From Lachnospiraceae bacterium (GTDB taxonomy: Bacteria > Bacillota > Clostridia > Lachnospirales > Lachnospiraceae): a DNA stretch of 64,000 nucleotides. Positions 42,421-51,086 of the stretch are shown here, piece by piece (positions within the stretch are counted from its first letter, which is position 1; each line of letters begins with the position of its first letter). The notes under the pieces are model-generated. The model was not told the DNA's origin. It did no database searches and saw only the letters and a list, made by a program, of their open reading frames with translations. The stretch is taken from NCBI GenBank assembly GCA_017446045.1, contig JAFSRP010000008.1, positions 37,852 through 101,851 of the forward strand, read 5' to 3'. The translations under genes and the position numbers were made by a program.

Positions 42421-45400
42421 GTAATGAAAACAATGAAAATGAAGTGAAAAAGGCCGCTGCACCTGCCAGACGCAGGGAAGGTGCCGCAGCTGAGAGTGCC
42501 GGAGGACAGGCAGCCCCCCGTAAGAAACTGAATGTTGTATTCAGGAAGCAGAATTCCACCAGCATCAAAGAGCTTCCGAAGCGCCTGAAGAGCGCTGCCG
42601 ACGGAAGTACGGAAAGAAGGCAGAAGCCGGCTGAAAGTGTTGCTGCTGCAGCTGCGGGATCCAAACGTCCGCGTCCGCTTCCGGCAGGTACGAAACCGGT
42701 AAAGCCGGCTGTTTATGGTGCGCCTAAGACAGCGGGTGCGTCGGCTGTGAAGAAAGCGGTACAGAAGGCAGAGACAAGACCCGCTGAAACTGTCGGAGAA
42801 GCAGCTGCTGATAAGGCAGCTGAACTTGCGGCAGCGGCTGAGCTGCGCGCTGCGGAAGAAAAGCAGAAGGCAGCAGCAGAGGCGGCAGAAGCGGCAAGAG
42901 TACAGACAGAGGCCCAGGCGGAAGCCGTCGCTCCGGTTACGGAACAGGCATCCATACCGGAAGAGCCTGCGGCTGAACCTGTTGTCAACGTAAAAGAAGA
43001 GCCGCAGGGAACAGGCGCTCCCGAAGAAAGCGAAGAAAAGGCTGCTGCGAAGGCGGAGACGAAGCCTGCTCAAAAGGCGGAGACAAAGCCTGCCCCAAAG
43101 GCGGCGTCAGGTGCCGCAAGAACGGGCACTGCCCAGACGAGATCTGATGCCGGCGATGGAAAACCAAAGGTTCGCATCGTCAAATCATATGCCAATTATG
43201 ATGCAGCCGCAGTCATTGCGGAGGCATCCCGTCAGGCCCGTAAAAATGTTGCGTCACAGCGCGGGCCGGAAGGTGCTGCTCCTTCACAGCGCAGACCCAG
43301 GACTCCCGGAGAGGGTCCGGGAAGGCCTGCCGGCAGAAATGCAGGCGCGCCGGGTACCCGCAGAGAAGGACAGGGACAGGCAGGCGGCTCACGCCGTCCC
43401 GGCGAGGGCGGCAGGACATTTATCGCCCGCGGTTCCGCGGCACCGGGCGGCAGAGCGGCTGCGCCCGGCGGCAGAGCAGGCGCTCCCGCTCCGGCATTTA
43501 ACGCGACACAGGGCAAGAACGCAGGCGGCCGCGGAGGAAGAAATACATACGCCGGCAAGGATAAAAAAGACAGAAAAGATAAGTATGTGGACGAACTGAC
43601 AGCCAGCAAGACGGCACGTACCGGCAAGGGTGCATTTATCCGTCCGGAACCCAAGAAGGAGAAGCCGGAGGAGGAGATCAAGGTCATCGTCATTCCGGAG
43701 AAGCTCACCATCAAAGATCTGGCAGATAAGCTTCACATGCTGCCGAGTGTGATCGTCAAGAAGCTCTTCCTTCAGGGCAAAATGGTGACGCCAAACACCG
43801 ATCTGAGCTATGAAGAAGCAGAAGAGATCGCTATGGAATATGACATCCTCTGTGAAAAGGAGGAAGTCGTCGATGTGATCGCCGAGATCCTGCGTGAGGA
43901 TGAAGAAGACGAAGAGAAGATGATCACCCGCAACCCGGTCGTCTGTGTCATGGGTCATGTCGACCATGGCAAGACTTCCCTGCTGGATGCGATCCGTAAT
44001 ACCAATGTGACTGCACGCGAAGCCGGCGGTATCACGCAGCACATCGGTGCTTCTGTCGTTCGCGCGGGAGATCGCGATATTACCTTCCTGGATACTCCCG
44101 GCCATGAGGCATTTACGGCAATGCGTCTCAGAGGCGCCCAGTCCACCGATATTGCCGTATTGGTCGTCGCTGCGGACGACGGTGTCAAGCCGCAGACCAT
44201 TGAGGCGATCAACCACGCAAAGTCGGCCGGTGTCGAGGTGGTCGTTGCGATCAACAAGGTCGATAAGCCGGCAGCCAATATCGATATGGTCAAGCAGGAG
44301 CTGACAGAGTACGGTCTGATCGCGGAGGAATGGGGCGGTTCTACGCCGATGGTCCCCGTGTCTGCCAAGACCGGACAGGGTATCAGTGATCTGCTGGATA
44401 TGATCCTGCTGGTTGCGGATGTGCTGGAACTCAAAGCCAATCCGAACCGCAACGCGCGAGGCCTCGTGATCGAGGCCCAGCTGGATAAGGGAAGAGGTCC
44501 CGTGGCAACTGTCCTGGTCCAGAAGGGCACCCTGAAGGTCGGCGACAATGTCGCTGCCGGCGCATGTTACGGCAAGGTCCGCGCGATGATGGACGATAAA
44601 GGCGGCAGACTGCGTAAGGCAGGCCCGTCCGTTCCGGCAGAGATCCTTGGTCTGAACGACGTCCCCAATGCGGGCGAAGTATTCATGGTCTGCGATGACG
44701 AGAAGGAAGCCAGAAGCATTGCGGAGACCTTCATTGCCGAGCAGAAGAAGCACAAGCTCGAAGAGACGATGCAGAAGATGAATCTGGATCAGCTGTTCGA
44801 TCAGATCAAGGCAGGAAATGTCAAAGAACTGCCGATCATTGTCAAGGCAGATGTGCAGGGATCCGTGGAGGCGGTCAAGCAGAGTCTCGGCAAGCTTTCC
44901 AATGAAGAAGTCGCAGTCAAGGTCATCCATGCGGCTGTCGGTAATATCAACGAGTCCGATGTCAACCTGGCATCCGCTGCAAATGCGATCATTATCGGCT
45001 TTAACGTCAAACCGGATCCGACCGCAAAGTCTACGGCGGAACGTGAAAAGGTCGATGTGCGTCTGTACCGTGTGATCTATCAGGCTATCGAAGATCTGGA
45101 AGCAGCCCTGACAGGTATGCTTGCTCCGGTCTACGAGGAGAAGATGACCGGGCGCGCGATCGTCCGCCAGCTGTTCAAAGCAAGCGGTGTTGGTACGATC
45201 GCAGGATGCTATGTAACGGACGGTGTCATTGAAAAGGGATCGCGTGCAAGAGTATTCCGCGGTGATAAGCAGGTATTTGACGGCGACATCGCATCCCTGA
45301 AGCGCTTCAAAGATGAAGTTAAGGAAGTACGCCTCGGATTCGAGTGCGGTATCGTTCTTGACGGGTTCAGTGAAGTACAGGTCGATGACAATCTGGAGAT

Positions 45401-45446
45401 CTACAAGATGGTGCAGGTACCGCGGACGTCATCGAACGCAAATTAA
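42417..45446 (+). CDS. infB: Translation initiation factor IF-2
   Basis: A 1009-residue IF-2 that places initiator tRNA on the 30S subunit. Residues 1-420 form a low-complexity region: Ala/Glu/Lys-rich repeats (KAETKPA twice near residue 215) then Arg/Gly/Ala/Pro-rich stretches. The IF2_N domain starts near 428 (EKLTIKDLADKLHMLPS). The GTPase domain has GHVDHGKTSLLDAI (about 512), DTPGHEAF and NKVDKP, followed by domains II-IV. GTG 42417 is preferred because GGAGG lies eight bases upstream and it overlaps the ylxQ stop (GTGA); ATG 42411 is only two bases from GGAGG. The N-terminal part is longer than in many relatives. Confidence 0.96.
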   Translation: MSNENNENEVKKAAAPARRREGAAAESAGGQAAPRKKLNVVFRKQNSTSIKELPKRLKSAADGSTERRQKPAESVAAAAAGSKRPRPLPAGTKPVKPAVYGAPKTAGASAVKKAVQKAETRPAETVGEAAADKAAELAAAAELRAAEEKQKAAAEAAEAARVQTEAQAEAVAPVTEQASIPEEPAAEPVVNVKEEPQGTGAPEESEEKAAAKAETKPAQKAETKPAPKAASGAARTGTAQTRSDAGDGKPKVRIVKSYANYDAAAVIAEASRQARKNVASQRGPEGAAPSQRRPRTPGEGPGRPAGRNAGAPGTRREGQGQAGGSRRPGEGGRTFIARGSAAPGGRAAAPGGRAGAPAPAFNATQGKNAGGRGGRNTYAGKDKKDRKDKYVDELTASKTARTGKGAFIRPEPKKEKPEEEIKVIVIPEKLTIKDLADKLHMLPSVIVKKLFLQGKMVTPNTDLSYEEAEEIAMEYDILCEKEEVVDVIAEILREDEEDEEKMITRNPVVCVMGHVDHGKTSLLDAIRNTNVTAREAGGITQHIGASVVRAGDRDITFLDTPGHEAFTAMRLRGAQSTDIAVLVVAADDGVKPQTIEAINHAKSAGVEVVVAINKVDKPAANIDMVKQELTEYGLIAEEWGGSTPMVPVSAKTGQGISDLLDMILLVADVLELKANPNRNARGLVIEAQLDKGRGPVATVLVQKGTLKVGDNVAAGACYGKVRAMMDDKGGRLRKAGPSVPAEILGLNDVPNAGEVFMVCDDEKEARSIAETFIAEQKKHKLEETMQKMNLDQLFDQIKAGNVKELPIIVKADVQGSVEAVKQSLGKLSNEEVAVKVIHAAVGNINESDVNLASAANAIIIGFNVKPDPTAKSTAEREKVDVRLYRVIYQAIEDLEAALTGMLAPVYEEKMTGRAIVRQLFKASGVGTIAGCYVTDGVIEKGSRARVFRGDKQVFDGDIASLKRFKDEVKEVRLGFECGIVLDGFSEVQVDDNLEIYKMVQVPRTSSNAN

Positions 45447-45452
45447 ACGATT

Positions 45453-45860
45453 ATGAAAAAAGGCAGTATTAAAAACAACAGGATCAACGGCGAAGTCCTG
45501 CGCGAGCTCACTTCCATCATCCGTGATGATGTAAAGGATCCGCGCATCGACCCGCTGATCACGGTCACCAGGGTAGAAGTGACGCCGGACCTGCAGTATT
45601 GCAAGTGTTTCGTCTCTTCCCTGGGGTCCGATGATACACTGAAGGAGAGCATTGAAGGGCTGAAGAACGCAGGCGGATATATCCGCCGGGAACTGGCCCG
45701 CAGAGTCAATCTCCGGAAGACACCCGAACTGCAGTTTGTTCCGGACCGCAGCATGGAATATGCCATGGAAATGTCCATGAAGATCGAAGCTCTGGCGAAA
45801 GCGGGCGGAATGTCTTCGGATGACAGCGCTGCGGATGAAGAACCGGATCTTGAAATGTAA
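45453..45860 (+). CDS. rbfA: 30S ribosome-binding factor A
   Basis: A 135-residue KH-like cold-shock and 16S maturation factor. Family signatures are RINGEVLRELTSIIRDDVKDPRI, VEVTPDLQYCKCFVS and a closing RKTPELQFVPDRSMEYAMEMS. A Ser/Asp/Glu-rich tail of about 20 residues ends it. It starts six bases after infB. Confidence 0.95.
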   Translation: MKKGSIKNNRINGEVLRELTSIIRDDVKDPRIDPLITVTRVEVTPDLQYCKCFVSSLGSDDTLKESIEGLKNAGGYIRRELARRVNLRKTPELQFVPDRSMEYAMEMSMKIEALAKAGGMSSDDSAADEEPDLEM

Positions 45861-45866
45861 GGGGCA

Positions 45867-45897
45867 GGGGCCTGCATACAAAAGCAGGCCCTCTTTT
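45867..45897 (+). terminator. Hairpin between rbfA and nrnA
   Basis: GGGCCTGC and GCAGGCCC form an 8-bp stem around an eight-base loop, followed by TCTTTT. Probably a partial terminator, since the following genes have no other clear promoter. Confidence 0.65.
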
Positions 45898-45916
45898 GAT
45901 CCCCGGAATTATCTGT

Positions 45917-46918
45917 ATGGAAAATAATCTTACAAAAGAGATATTTCACCGGGAGCTTTTAAAAGCAGAGAGCATCTGTATTCTCGGTCATATCAGTCCG
46001 GACGGCGACTGTGTGGGATCCGTCCTTGGAGCGTACAATTATATCCGTAAGCTTCCGGGATGTACAGCGGTAACTGCAGGGAGGCTTCAGCCTTATCTCG
46101 AGGAGGTTGGGGAGAAGTTCCGGTATATGCAGGGAAGCGATGTCGTATGCTGCGATCCGAGGGATGACCGCCGCTACGAGCTCGCACTGGTCTGCGACTG
46201 TGCCGATCCTGACCGCATGGGCAGGTTTCGCCATTTTATGGACCGGGCGGACAGGTGCATTATGATCGATCATCATGTCACCAACCCCGGTTTCGGAGAT
46301 CACAGACTCGTGGTTCCCGGCTCTTCATCCTCATGTGAAGTCCTGTTCGGGCTTATGGACGAAAAGTATGTTGACCGCAGTGTGGCAGAATGTATTTATA
46401 CAGGACTGATCCACGATACCGGTGTATTCCGACACAATTCCACCTCTCCGGACACCCTTCGCGCAGCCGCGAGATGCATGGAATACGGTATCGACTTCAA
46501 CCGCATCATAGAGGAGTCATTCTTTTCCATGACCTTTGCACAAAAGCGGGTCCTGGGCTGGCTCCTGAGTCATATGGAGTCTTACCTTGACGGGAGACTG
46601 ATCATGGCGGCGCTTGATATGCCGACCAAAAAAGATCTGGGCGCCGAATCGATGGATATGGACGGTATGATCGACCATATGCGCACAACGACGGGCGCAT
46701 TGCTTGCTGCTTATATGTACGAGACCAAGGACGGACGGACAAAACTATCACTGCGTTCCAATTCAGACCTCGTGGATGTGAGCAGGATCGCGGCAGCATA
46801 CGGCGGCGGAGGACACAAACGAGCCGCAGGCTGCTTTATGGGGCTTGATCTCGAAAGAAACAAAGCCGAGATCGAGGCTGCGGTGATGGAACAGCTCGGT
46901 GAACACGGTGTTCTATGA
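45917..46918 (+). CDS. nrnA: Bifunctional oligoribonuclease and PAP phosphatase NrnA
   Basis: A 333-residue DHH-DHHA1 phosphoesterase that degrades nano-RNAs and hydrolyses phosphoadenosine phosphate. Motifs are GHISPDGDCVGS, VCDCADPDRMG, the name-giving MIDHHVTNPG, and the DHHA1 end AYGGGGHKRAAGCFMG. ATG 45917 is chosen; the frame is open to 45896, but that would start inside the hairpin's T-run. The stop overlaps the start of truB-ribF (ATGA). Confidence 0.93.
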   Translation: MENNLTKEIFHRELLKAESICILGHISPDGDCVGSVLGAYNYIRKLPGCTAVTAGRLQPYLEEVGEKFRYMQGSDVVCCDPRDDRRYELALVCDCADPDRMGRFRHFMDRADRCIMIDHHVTNPGFGDHRLVVPGSSSSCEVLFGLMDEKYVDRSVAECIYTGLIHDTGVFRHNSTSPDTLRAAARCMEYGIDFNRIIEESFFSMTFAQKRVLGWLLSHMESYLDGRLIMAALDMPTKKDLGAESMDMDGMIDHMRTTTGALLAAYMYETKDGRTKLSLRSNSDLVDVSRIAAAYGGGGHKRAAGCFMGLDLERNKAEIEAAVMEQLGEHGVL

Positions 46919-48597
46919 ACGATAATCGATATAATGGGTTTATAAATATATATAAAGAAGCCGGCTGGACCTCCATGGACGTATGCGCGAAGCTTCGCCG
47001 CATCCTCGGGATGAAAAAGGTCGGACATGCCGGCACGCTGGATCCCATGGCGGAAGGAGTCCTGCCGGTGGCGCTCGGACGTGCCACCAAGGATGTTGAC
47101 CGGGTGGGAGACGGGACAAAGACCTATGAAGCTGGCATGCTGCTGGGGGTGGAGACGGACACGGAAGATATCACGGGAAAGGTCGTCCATACCTGTTCTG
47201 AAGACGGATTTCCTTCGGAGGAAGAAATACGCCGTGCCGTATCATCATTCGTCGGACCTTATGAGCAGAAGACCCCGATGTATTCTGCCCGCAAGGTGGG
47301 AGGAAAGAAGCTGTATCAGTATGCGCGTGCCGGGATCGAAGTGGAGAGGAAGACCAGGACCGTGGAGATCCTTGAGATCGGGATCCTGGAGATCCGGCCG
47401 CCGCATGTACGGTTCCTCGTGACCTGTACGAAGGGCACTTACATCCGGACGCTATGCCGTGATATCGGAGAAATGCTCGGATGCGGTGCGTGTATGGAAA
47501 GCCTGACGCGTACGAGAGTCGGTGATTTCCTCGCCGGAAACGCCTTGAAGATCGCGGATGTGGAAAGCCTGGAAGCGAACGACGCAGTTGACGGAGCGCT
47601 CCGTATTATCGCGCCAACTGCGGTTTCCATCGGGAAGTTCGACGGAACCCATATGGGACATCAGGCTTTGTTGAAAGAGCTGAAAAAAGTGGCACAGGAG
47701 GACCGTCTTCGCACCTGTGTACTGATCCTCAAGTTTGGCAGTACCGGAGTGCTGACAGACGCGGAACGCAAACAAAAGCTCTACAGCATGGGCGTCGATT
47801 ACTGCATCGAGCTGCCGTTTACCGAAGAAATGAAGAACATGTCTGCAGAGGACTTTCTGCAGAAGGTCCTGATCGGACGCTACCATATGAAAGCGATCGT
47901 TGCAGGCGATGACGTAAGCTTCGGAAAGGGAAAACGCGGCAATGCGGCATTTTTGCACGAACATTCGGAAGAGTTCGGCTACCGGGTCCGCCTGATCGAG
48001 AAGGTAAAGATCGACTTTTCAAGTGAGAACGCAGGAGCGGTAGGTGCTCTGATCGAAAGCAGGCAGAAGACGGCGGAAAAGGAAACCGGTCCCGTTCCTT
48101 CTTCCGCAGCGGCGCAGGATATCAGTTCCACGCTGCTGAGGGAAGAGCTGCGAAAGGGCGATATGCTCCATGTGACCAGGCTTTTGGGCAATCCTTTTAC
48201 GATCACGGGACCGGTCATACATGGCAGGCATGCCGGGACAGAGAGGATGAGCTTCCCCACGATGAACGTTCAGGTCCCGGAGGAACTGATCCTGCCGCCA
48301 ATGGGTGTCTATGCGGTACTGGCGCAGATCGCCGATGAAAAAGGATCGTTTGAAAACAGTCCCGTACTGCAGGGGATCGCAAACCTTGGGACAAGACCCA
48401 CGGTGGACAGCAGCGGCAGAGTCCTGCTGGAAACGCATACTTTTGGGGACTCATATGAATGCTACGGGAGAATGCTTCGCGTCGGTCTCTGCTTCTATAT
48501 ACGTCCGGAAGAGAAGTTTGACAGCCTGGAAGCTTTGAAAGCCAGTCTGGAAACAAAGGATATCCCGGCAGTGGAATCATTTTTCAGTCATATATGA
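46915..48597 (+). CDS. TruB-RibF fusion: tRNA pseudouridine(55) synthase with riboflavin kinase/FAD synthetase
   Basis: A single 560-residue chain joining two enzymes usually encoded separately. Residues 1-230 are TruB, with the catalytic Asp at about 43 (GHAGTLDPMAEGVLP), YEQKTPMYSARKVGGKKLYQYAR and the GTYIRTLCRDIG signature; the usual C-terminal PUA-like part is missing. From about 235 RibF begins: SIGKFDGTHMGHQALL (FAD synthetase nucleotidyl motif), then the flavokinase end with RMSFPTMNVQ, PPMGVYAVLA and IANLGTRPTVD. There is no stop, frameshift or plausible internal start at the junction. It modifies U55 of tRNA and makes FMN/FAD in the cytoplasm. Confidence 0.92.
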   Translation: MNDNRYNGFINIYKEAGWTSMDVCAKLRRILGMKKVGHAGTLDPMAEGVLPVALGRATKDVDRVGDGTKTYEAGMLLGVETDTEDITGKVVHTCSEDGFPSEEEIRRAVSSFVGPYEQKTPMYSARKVGGKKLYQYARAGIEVERKTRTVEILEIGILEIRPPHVRFLVTCTKGTYIRTLCRDIGEMLGCGACMESLTRTRVGDFLAGNALKIADVESLEANDAVDGALRIIAPTAVSIGKFDGTHMGHQALLKELKKVAQEDRLRTCVLILKFGSTGVLTDAERKQKLYSMGVDYCIELPFTEEMKNMSAEDFLQKVLIGRYHMKAIVAGDDVSFGKGKRGNAAFLHEHSEEFGYRVRLIEKVKIDFSSENAGAVGALIESRQKTAEKETGPVPSSAAAQDISSTLLREELRKGDMLHVTRLLGNPFTITGPVIHGRHAGTERMSFPTMNVQVPEELILPPMGVYAVLAQIADEKGSFENSPVLQGIANLGTRPTVDSSGRVLLETHTFGDSYECYGRMLRVGLCFYIRPEEKFDSLEALKASLETKDIPAVESFFSHI

Positions 48598-48636
48598 TTT
48601 TAGTAAGAAACAGAAATGACTCTTTATTGGAAATGC

Positions 48637-48778
48637 TTGCATTTTCCGGATGTTTATGTTAGTATAGCAAAGCTTAACGCCGCAGTCTTGGTTTCGCGCA
48701 TTCCTTGGCGGAGACTCAGGCTGACGGGTATGTTTGACCGGACATGGTTTTCGGTCCAGTATTTAAAGGAGAAGAAAC
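48637..48778 (+). promoter_or_regulatory. rpsO promoter and leader RNA
   Basis: TTGCAT (48637-48642), a 17-base spacer and TAGTAT (48660-48665) form the promoter. The leader of about 105 bases contains AGTCT/AGACT pairing (about 48683-48715) and GACCG/CGGTC pairing (about 48735-48756) just before AAAGGAG. S15 represses its own mRNA through such leader structures in several bacteria; the class here is not identified. Confidence 0.6.
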
Positions 48779-49045
48779 ATGATCGCAAAGGACAAGAAGA
48801 CAGATATCATCAAAAGCTATGCGCGTAAGGAAGGCGACACGGGTTCACCCGAGGTTCAGATCGCGATCCTGACCGCACGTATCAATGAGCTCACCGAGCA
48901 CCTGAAGCAGAACCCGAAGGATCATCACTCCAGAAGAGGTCTTCTGATGATGGTCGGCCGCCGCAGAGGCCTTCTGCAGTACCTGCAGAAGAAGGACCTT
49001 GAGGGCTACAGAGAGCTCATCAAGAAGCTGGGTATCCGTAAGTGA
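48779..49045 (+). CDS. rpsO: 30S ribosomal protein S15
   Basis: An 88-residue S15, the normal length, with [21 protein letters not shown] and [20 protein letters not shown]. It binds 16S rRNA early in 30S assembly. AAAGGAG precedes the ATG and a strong terminator follows. In many Firmicutes pnp is next; here it is not. Confidence 0.98.
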   Translation: MIAKDKKTDIIKSYARKEGDTGSPEVQIAILTARINELTEHLKQNPKDHHSRRGLLMMVGRRRGLLQYLQKKDLEGYRELIKKLGIRK

Positions 49046-49080
49046 TCCGGAAGCCCGGTCTGCACAGAAAGAACCACAGG

Positions 49081-49112
49081 CAGCATCCCGTTTGACGGGG
49101 TGCTGTTTTTTG
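49081..49112 (+). terminator. Terminator after rpsO
   Basis: CAGCATCCCG and CGGGGTGCTG pair around TTTGA, followed by six T. Confidence 0.92.
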
Positions 49113-49313
49113 TTTTGTATTTAATATGTTTTAAACTGGAAAAGGATGGGGATATATGATATTCTAAACATGCTTGTTAAATATCAAACAATATAGCACG
49201 GTGTCCGACAATACCGAACCAAGAGAGCGATTTTTAGTGTGGGAAAGCATCATGCCGGACCACAAGTGATGCTTAGGTAAACAGTTACTTTATTCAGACC
49301 GAAGGAGGACTTT

Positions 49314-51023
49314 ATGGCACATTTCAGAAGTGCGGATCTGATGCAGCTTTCATACAAAGGCTATTTCAAGGCGATGGGATATTCCGATACGGAGCTTGGT
49401 CCTGATAAGCCCAGGATCGGTATCGCAAACTCCTGGAACCAGCTGGTTCCGGGACACTACAATTTAAATCAGGTCGCGGAGTATGTTAAGCGCGGCATCT
49501 ACGAGGCAGGCGGTACGCCCTGTGAGTTCGGCGTCATGGCCTGCTGCGACGGTATTGCCCAGGGCCATGTAGGCATGAGCTATATCCTTCCTTCCCGCGA
49601 GATCATTTGTGATTCCGTTGAGCTCATGGTGCAGGCTCACCAGCTGGATGCGGTCGTTCTTCTGGCTTCCTGTGACAAGATCGTGCCCGGCATGATCATG
49701 GCAGCTGCGCGGCTCAACGTTCCCGCGATCCTTATCAACGGCGGCCCGATGCTGAGCGGTATTGAGTTCGATGGACGTAAGTCAGACGGTACGGCACCGG
49801 ATGAGGCTATGGGCATGCTTTCCGCCGGAAAGATCACCCAGGACGAACTGGATACACTTGTGAATGCCTGCTGTCCGGGCTGTGGTTCCTGTTCCTTCTT
49901 TGGCACCGCGAACACTATGGGATGCGCGATCGAGGCACTCGGCATGTCACTTTCCGGCAGTGCCGTTGTTCCGGCTGTTTATGCCGACAGACTGCGGTAT
50001 GCGTTCAAGACCGGTCAGAAGATCGTTGAGCTTACCAAGAAGGATATCCGTCCGAGAGATATCATCACTAAGAAATCGATCCGCAACGCGATCATCGCGA
50101 CAATGGCTGTCTGCGGTTCCACCAATGCATGTCTGCATCTGCCCGCGATCGCAATGGAGGCAGGCATGAAGGATTGGGATGTCATCGGTGAGTTTGACAG
50201 ACTCAACAAGATCACTCCGCAGCTTGCGCGTATATATCCGGCATCTGATTTCTCACTGGAGGATTTCTATAAGGCAGGCGGCATGCAGAGAGTCATGAAG
50301 AATCTGGGAGACCTTCTGTACACCGATGTTATGACCGTTGACTGCCAGACGCTCGGCGAGAATCTGGCGCAGGCGAAGTTCATCTACCCGGAGAATCCGG
50401 ACCTTATCAAGACAAGGGAGGAACCGTTCGCGATGATGGGCGGTATCGCGGTCCTTCGCGGCAACATCTGCCCGGATACCGGCATCACCAAGCCCGGCGC
50501 ATATGATCCCTGTTTGTATGATTTTACCGGCAAGGCCATCTGCTTCGACTGTGAAGAGGACGCCGAAGAGGCTATCCTGAAGGGCGACGTGAAGCCCGGA
50601 CATGTCGTGGTCGTACGTTACGAGGGACCGAAGGGCGGTCCCGGCATGCGTGAGATGTACAAGGCCATGAAGTATCTCTACGGACAGGGGCTCAACAAGT
50701 GTACTGCGCTGATCACGGACGGGCGCTTCTCCGGCACCAACAACGGCTGCTTCGTAGGACATATCTCACCGGAGGCAGCAGATGGCGGCCCGATCGCGCT
50801 GATCAGGGATGGAGATACGATCCATCTGGATGTCATGCGCGGTATCCTTGAGCTGACCGATGTGAGCGATGAGGAACTGAAGGAAAGAAGGAAGAGCTGG
50901 AAGCGTCCGAAGAAGGACATCCCGAACGGATATCTGCGCCTGTACTCCAAGGTGGCATCTTCGGCAGCGAAGGGCGCTGTCATCGACGAGGAGCAGATCT
51001 ACTCCAAGGTCGAAGAACTGTAA
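49314..51023 (+). CDS. ilvD: IlvD/Edd-family dihydroxy-acid dehydratase
   Basis: A 569-residue iron-sulfur dehydratase. The three cluster-type Cys motifs are present (ACCDGIAQGH, ASCDKIVPG, CCPGCGSCSFFGTANTM), and the end has RFSGTNNGCFVGHISPEAADGGPIA. The family includes dihydroxyacid dehydratase of branched-chain amino acid synthesis and sugar-acid dehydratases. No other ilv gene is nearby, and details such as CDGIAQGHVGMSYILPSREI differ slightly from textbook IlvD, so a sugar-acid substrate remains possible. AAGGAGG precedes the ATG. The 268-base upstream gap may contain a structured leader (AAGCATC/GATGCTT at 49247-49276). Confidence 0.85.
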   Translation: MAHFRSADLMQLSYKGYFKAMGYSDTELGPDKPRIGIANSWNQLVPGHYNLNQVAEYVKRGIYEAGGTPCEFGVMACCDGIAQGHVGMSYILPSREIICDSVELMVQAHQLDAVVLLASCDKIVPGMIMAAARLNVPAILINGGPMLSGIEFDGRKSDGTAPDEAMGMLSAGKITQDELDTLVNACCPGCGSCSFFGTANTMGCAIEALGMSLSGSAVVPAVYADRLRYAFKTGQKIVELTKKDIRPRDIITKKSIRNAIIATMAVCGSTNACLHLPAIAMEAGMKDWDVIGEFDRLNKITPQLARIYPASDFSLEDFYKAGGMQRVMKNLGDLLYTDVMTVDCQTLGENLAQAKFIYPENPDLIKTREEPFAMMGGIAVLRGNICPDTGITKPGAYDPCLYDFTGKAICFDCEEDAEEAILKGDVKPGHVVVVRYEGPKGGPGMREMYKAMKYLYGQGLNKCTALITDGRFSGTNNGCFVGHISPEAADGGPIALIRDGDTIHLDVMRGILELTDVSDEELKERRKSWKRPKKDIPNGYLRLYSKVASSAAKGAVIDEEQIYSKVEEL

Positions 51024-51040
51024 GATAAGACAAATAATGA

Positions 51041-51071
51041 GGGGGCTGTTCCATCGGGAACAGCCCCCTTT
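51041..51071. terminator. Bidirectional terminator between ilvD and the DUF3048 gene
   Basis: GGGGGCTGTTCC and GGAACAGCCCCC form a 12-bp stem with an ATCG loop and a short T-run. It lies between two convergent genes. Confidence 0.85.
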
Positions 51072-51086
51072 ACTGACTTGCGGATC

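Noticed and set aside
45896-45916. Upstream TTG start for nrnA
   Set aside because: It lies in the T-run of the preceding hairpin; ATG 45917 gives the usual N-terminus.
48616-48828. A 70-codon frame across the rpsO promoter and leader
   Set aside because: It starts upstream of the -35 box and runs into rpsO; the region is better explained as promoter and leader RNA.
49114-49313. T-box leader for ilvD
   Set aside because: The conserved T-box antiterminator sequence is not found and no terminator lies before the gene.
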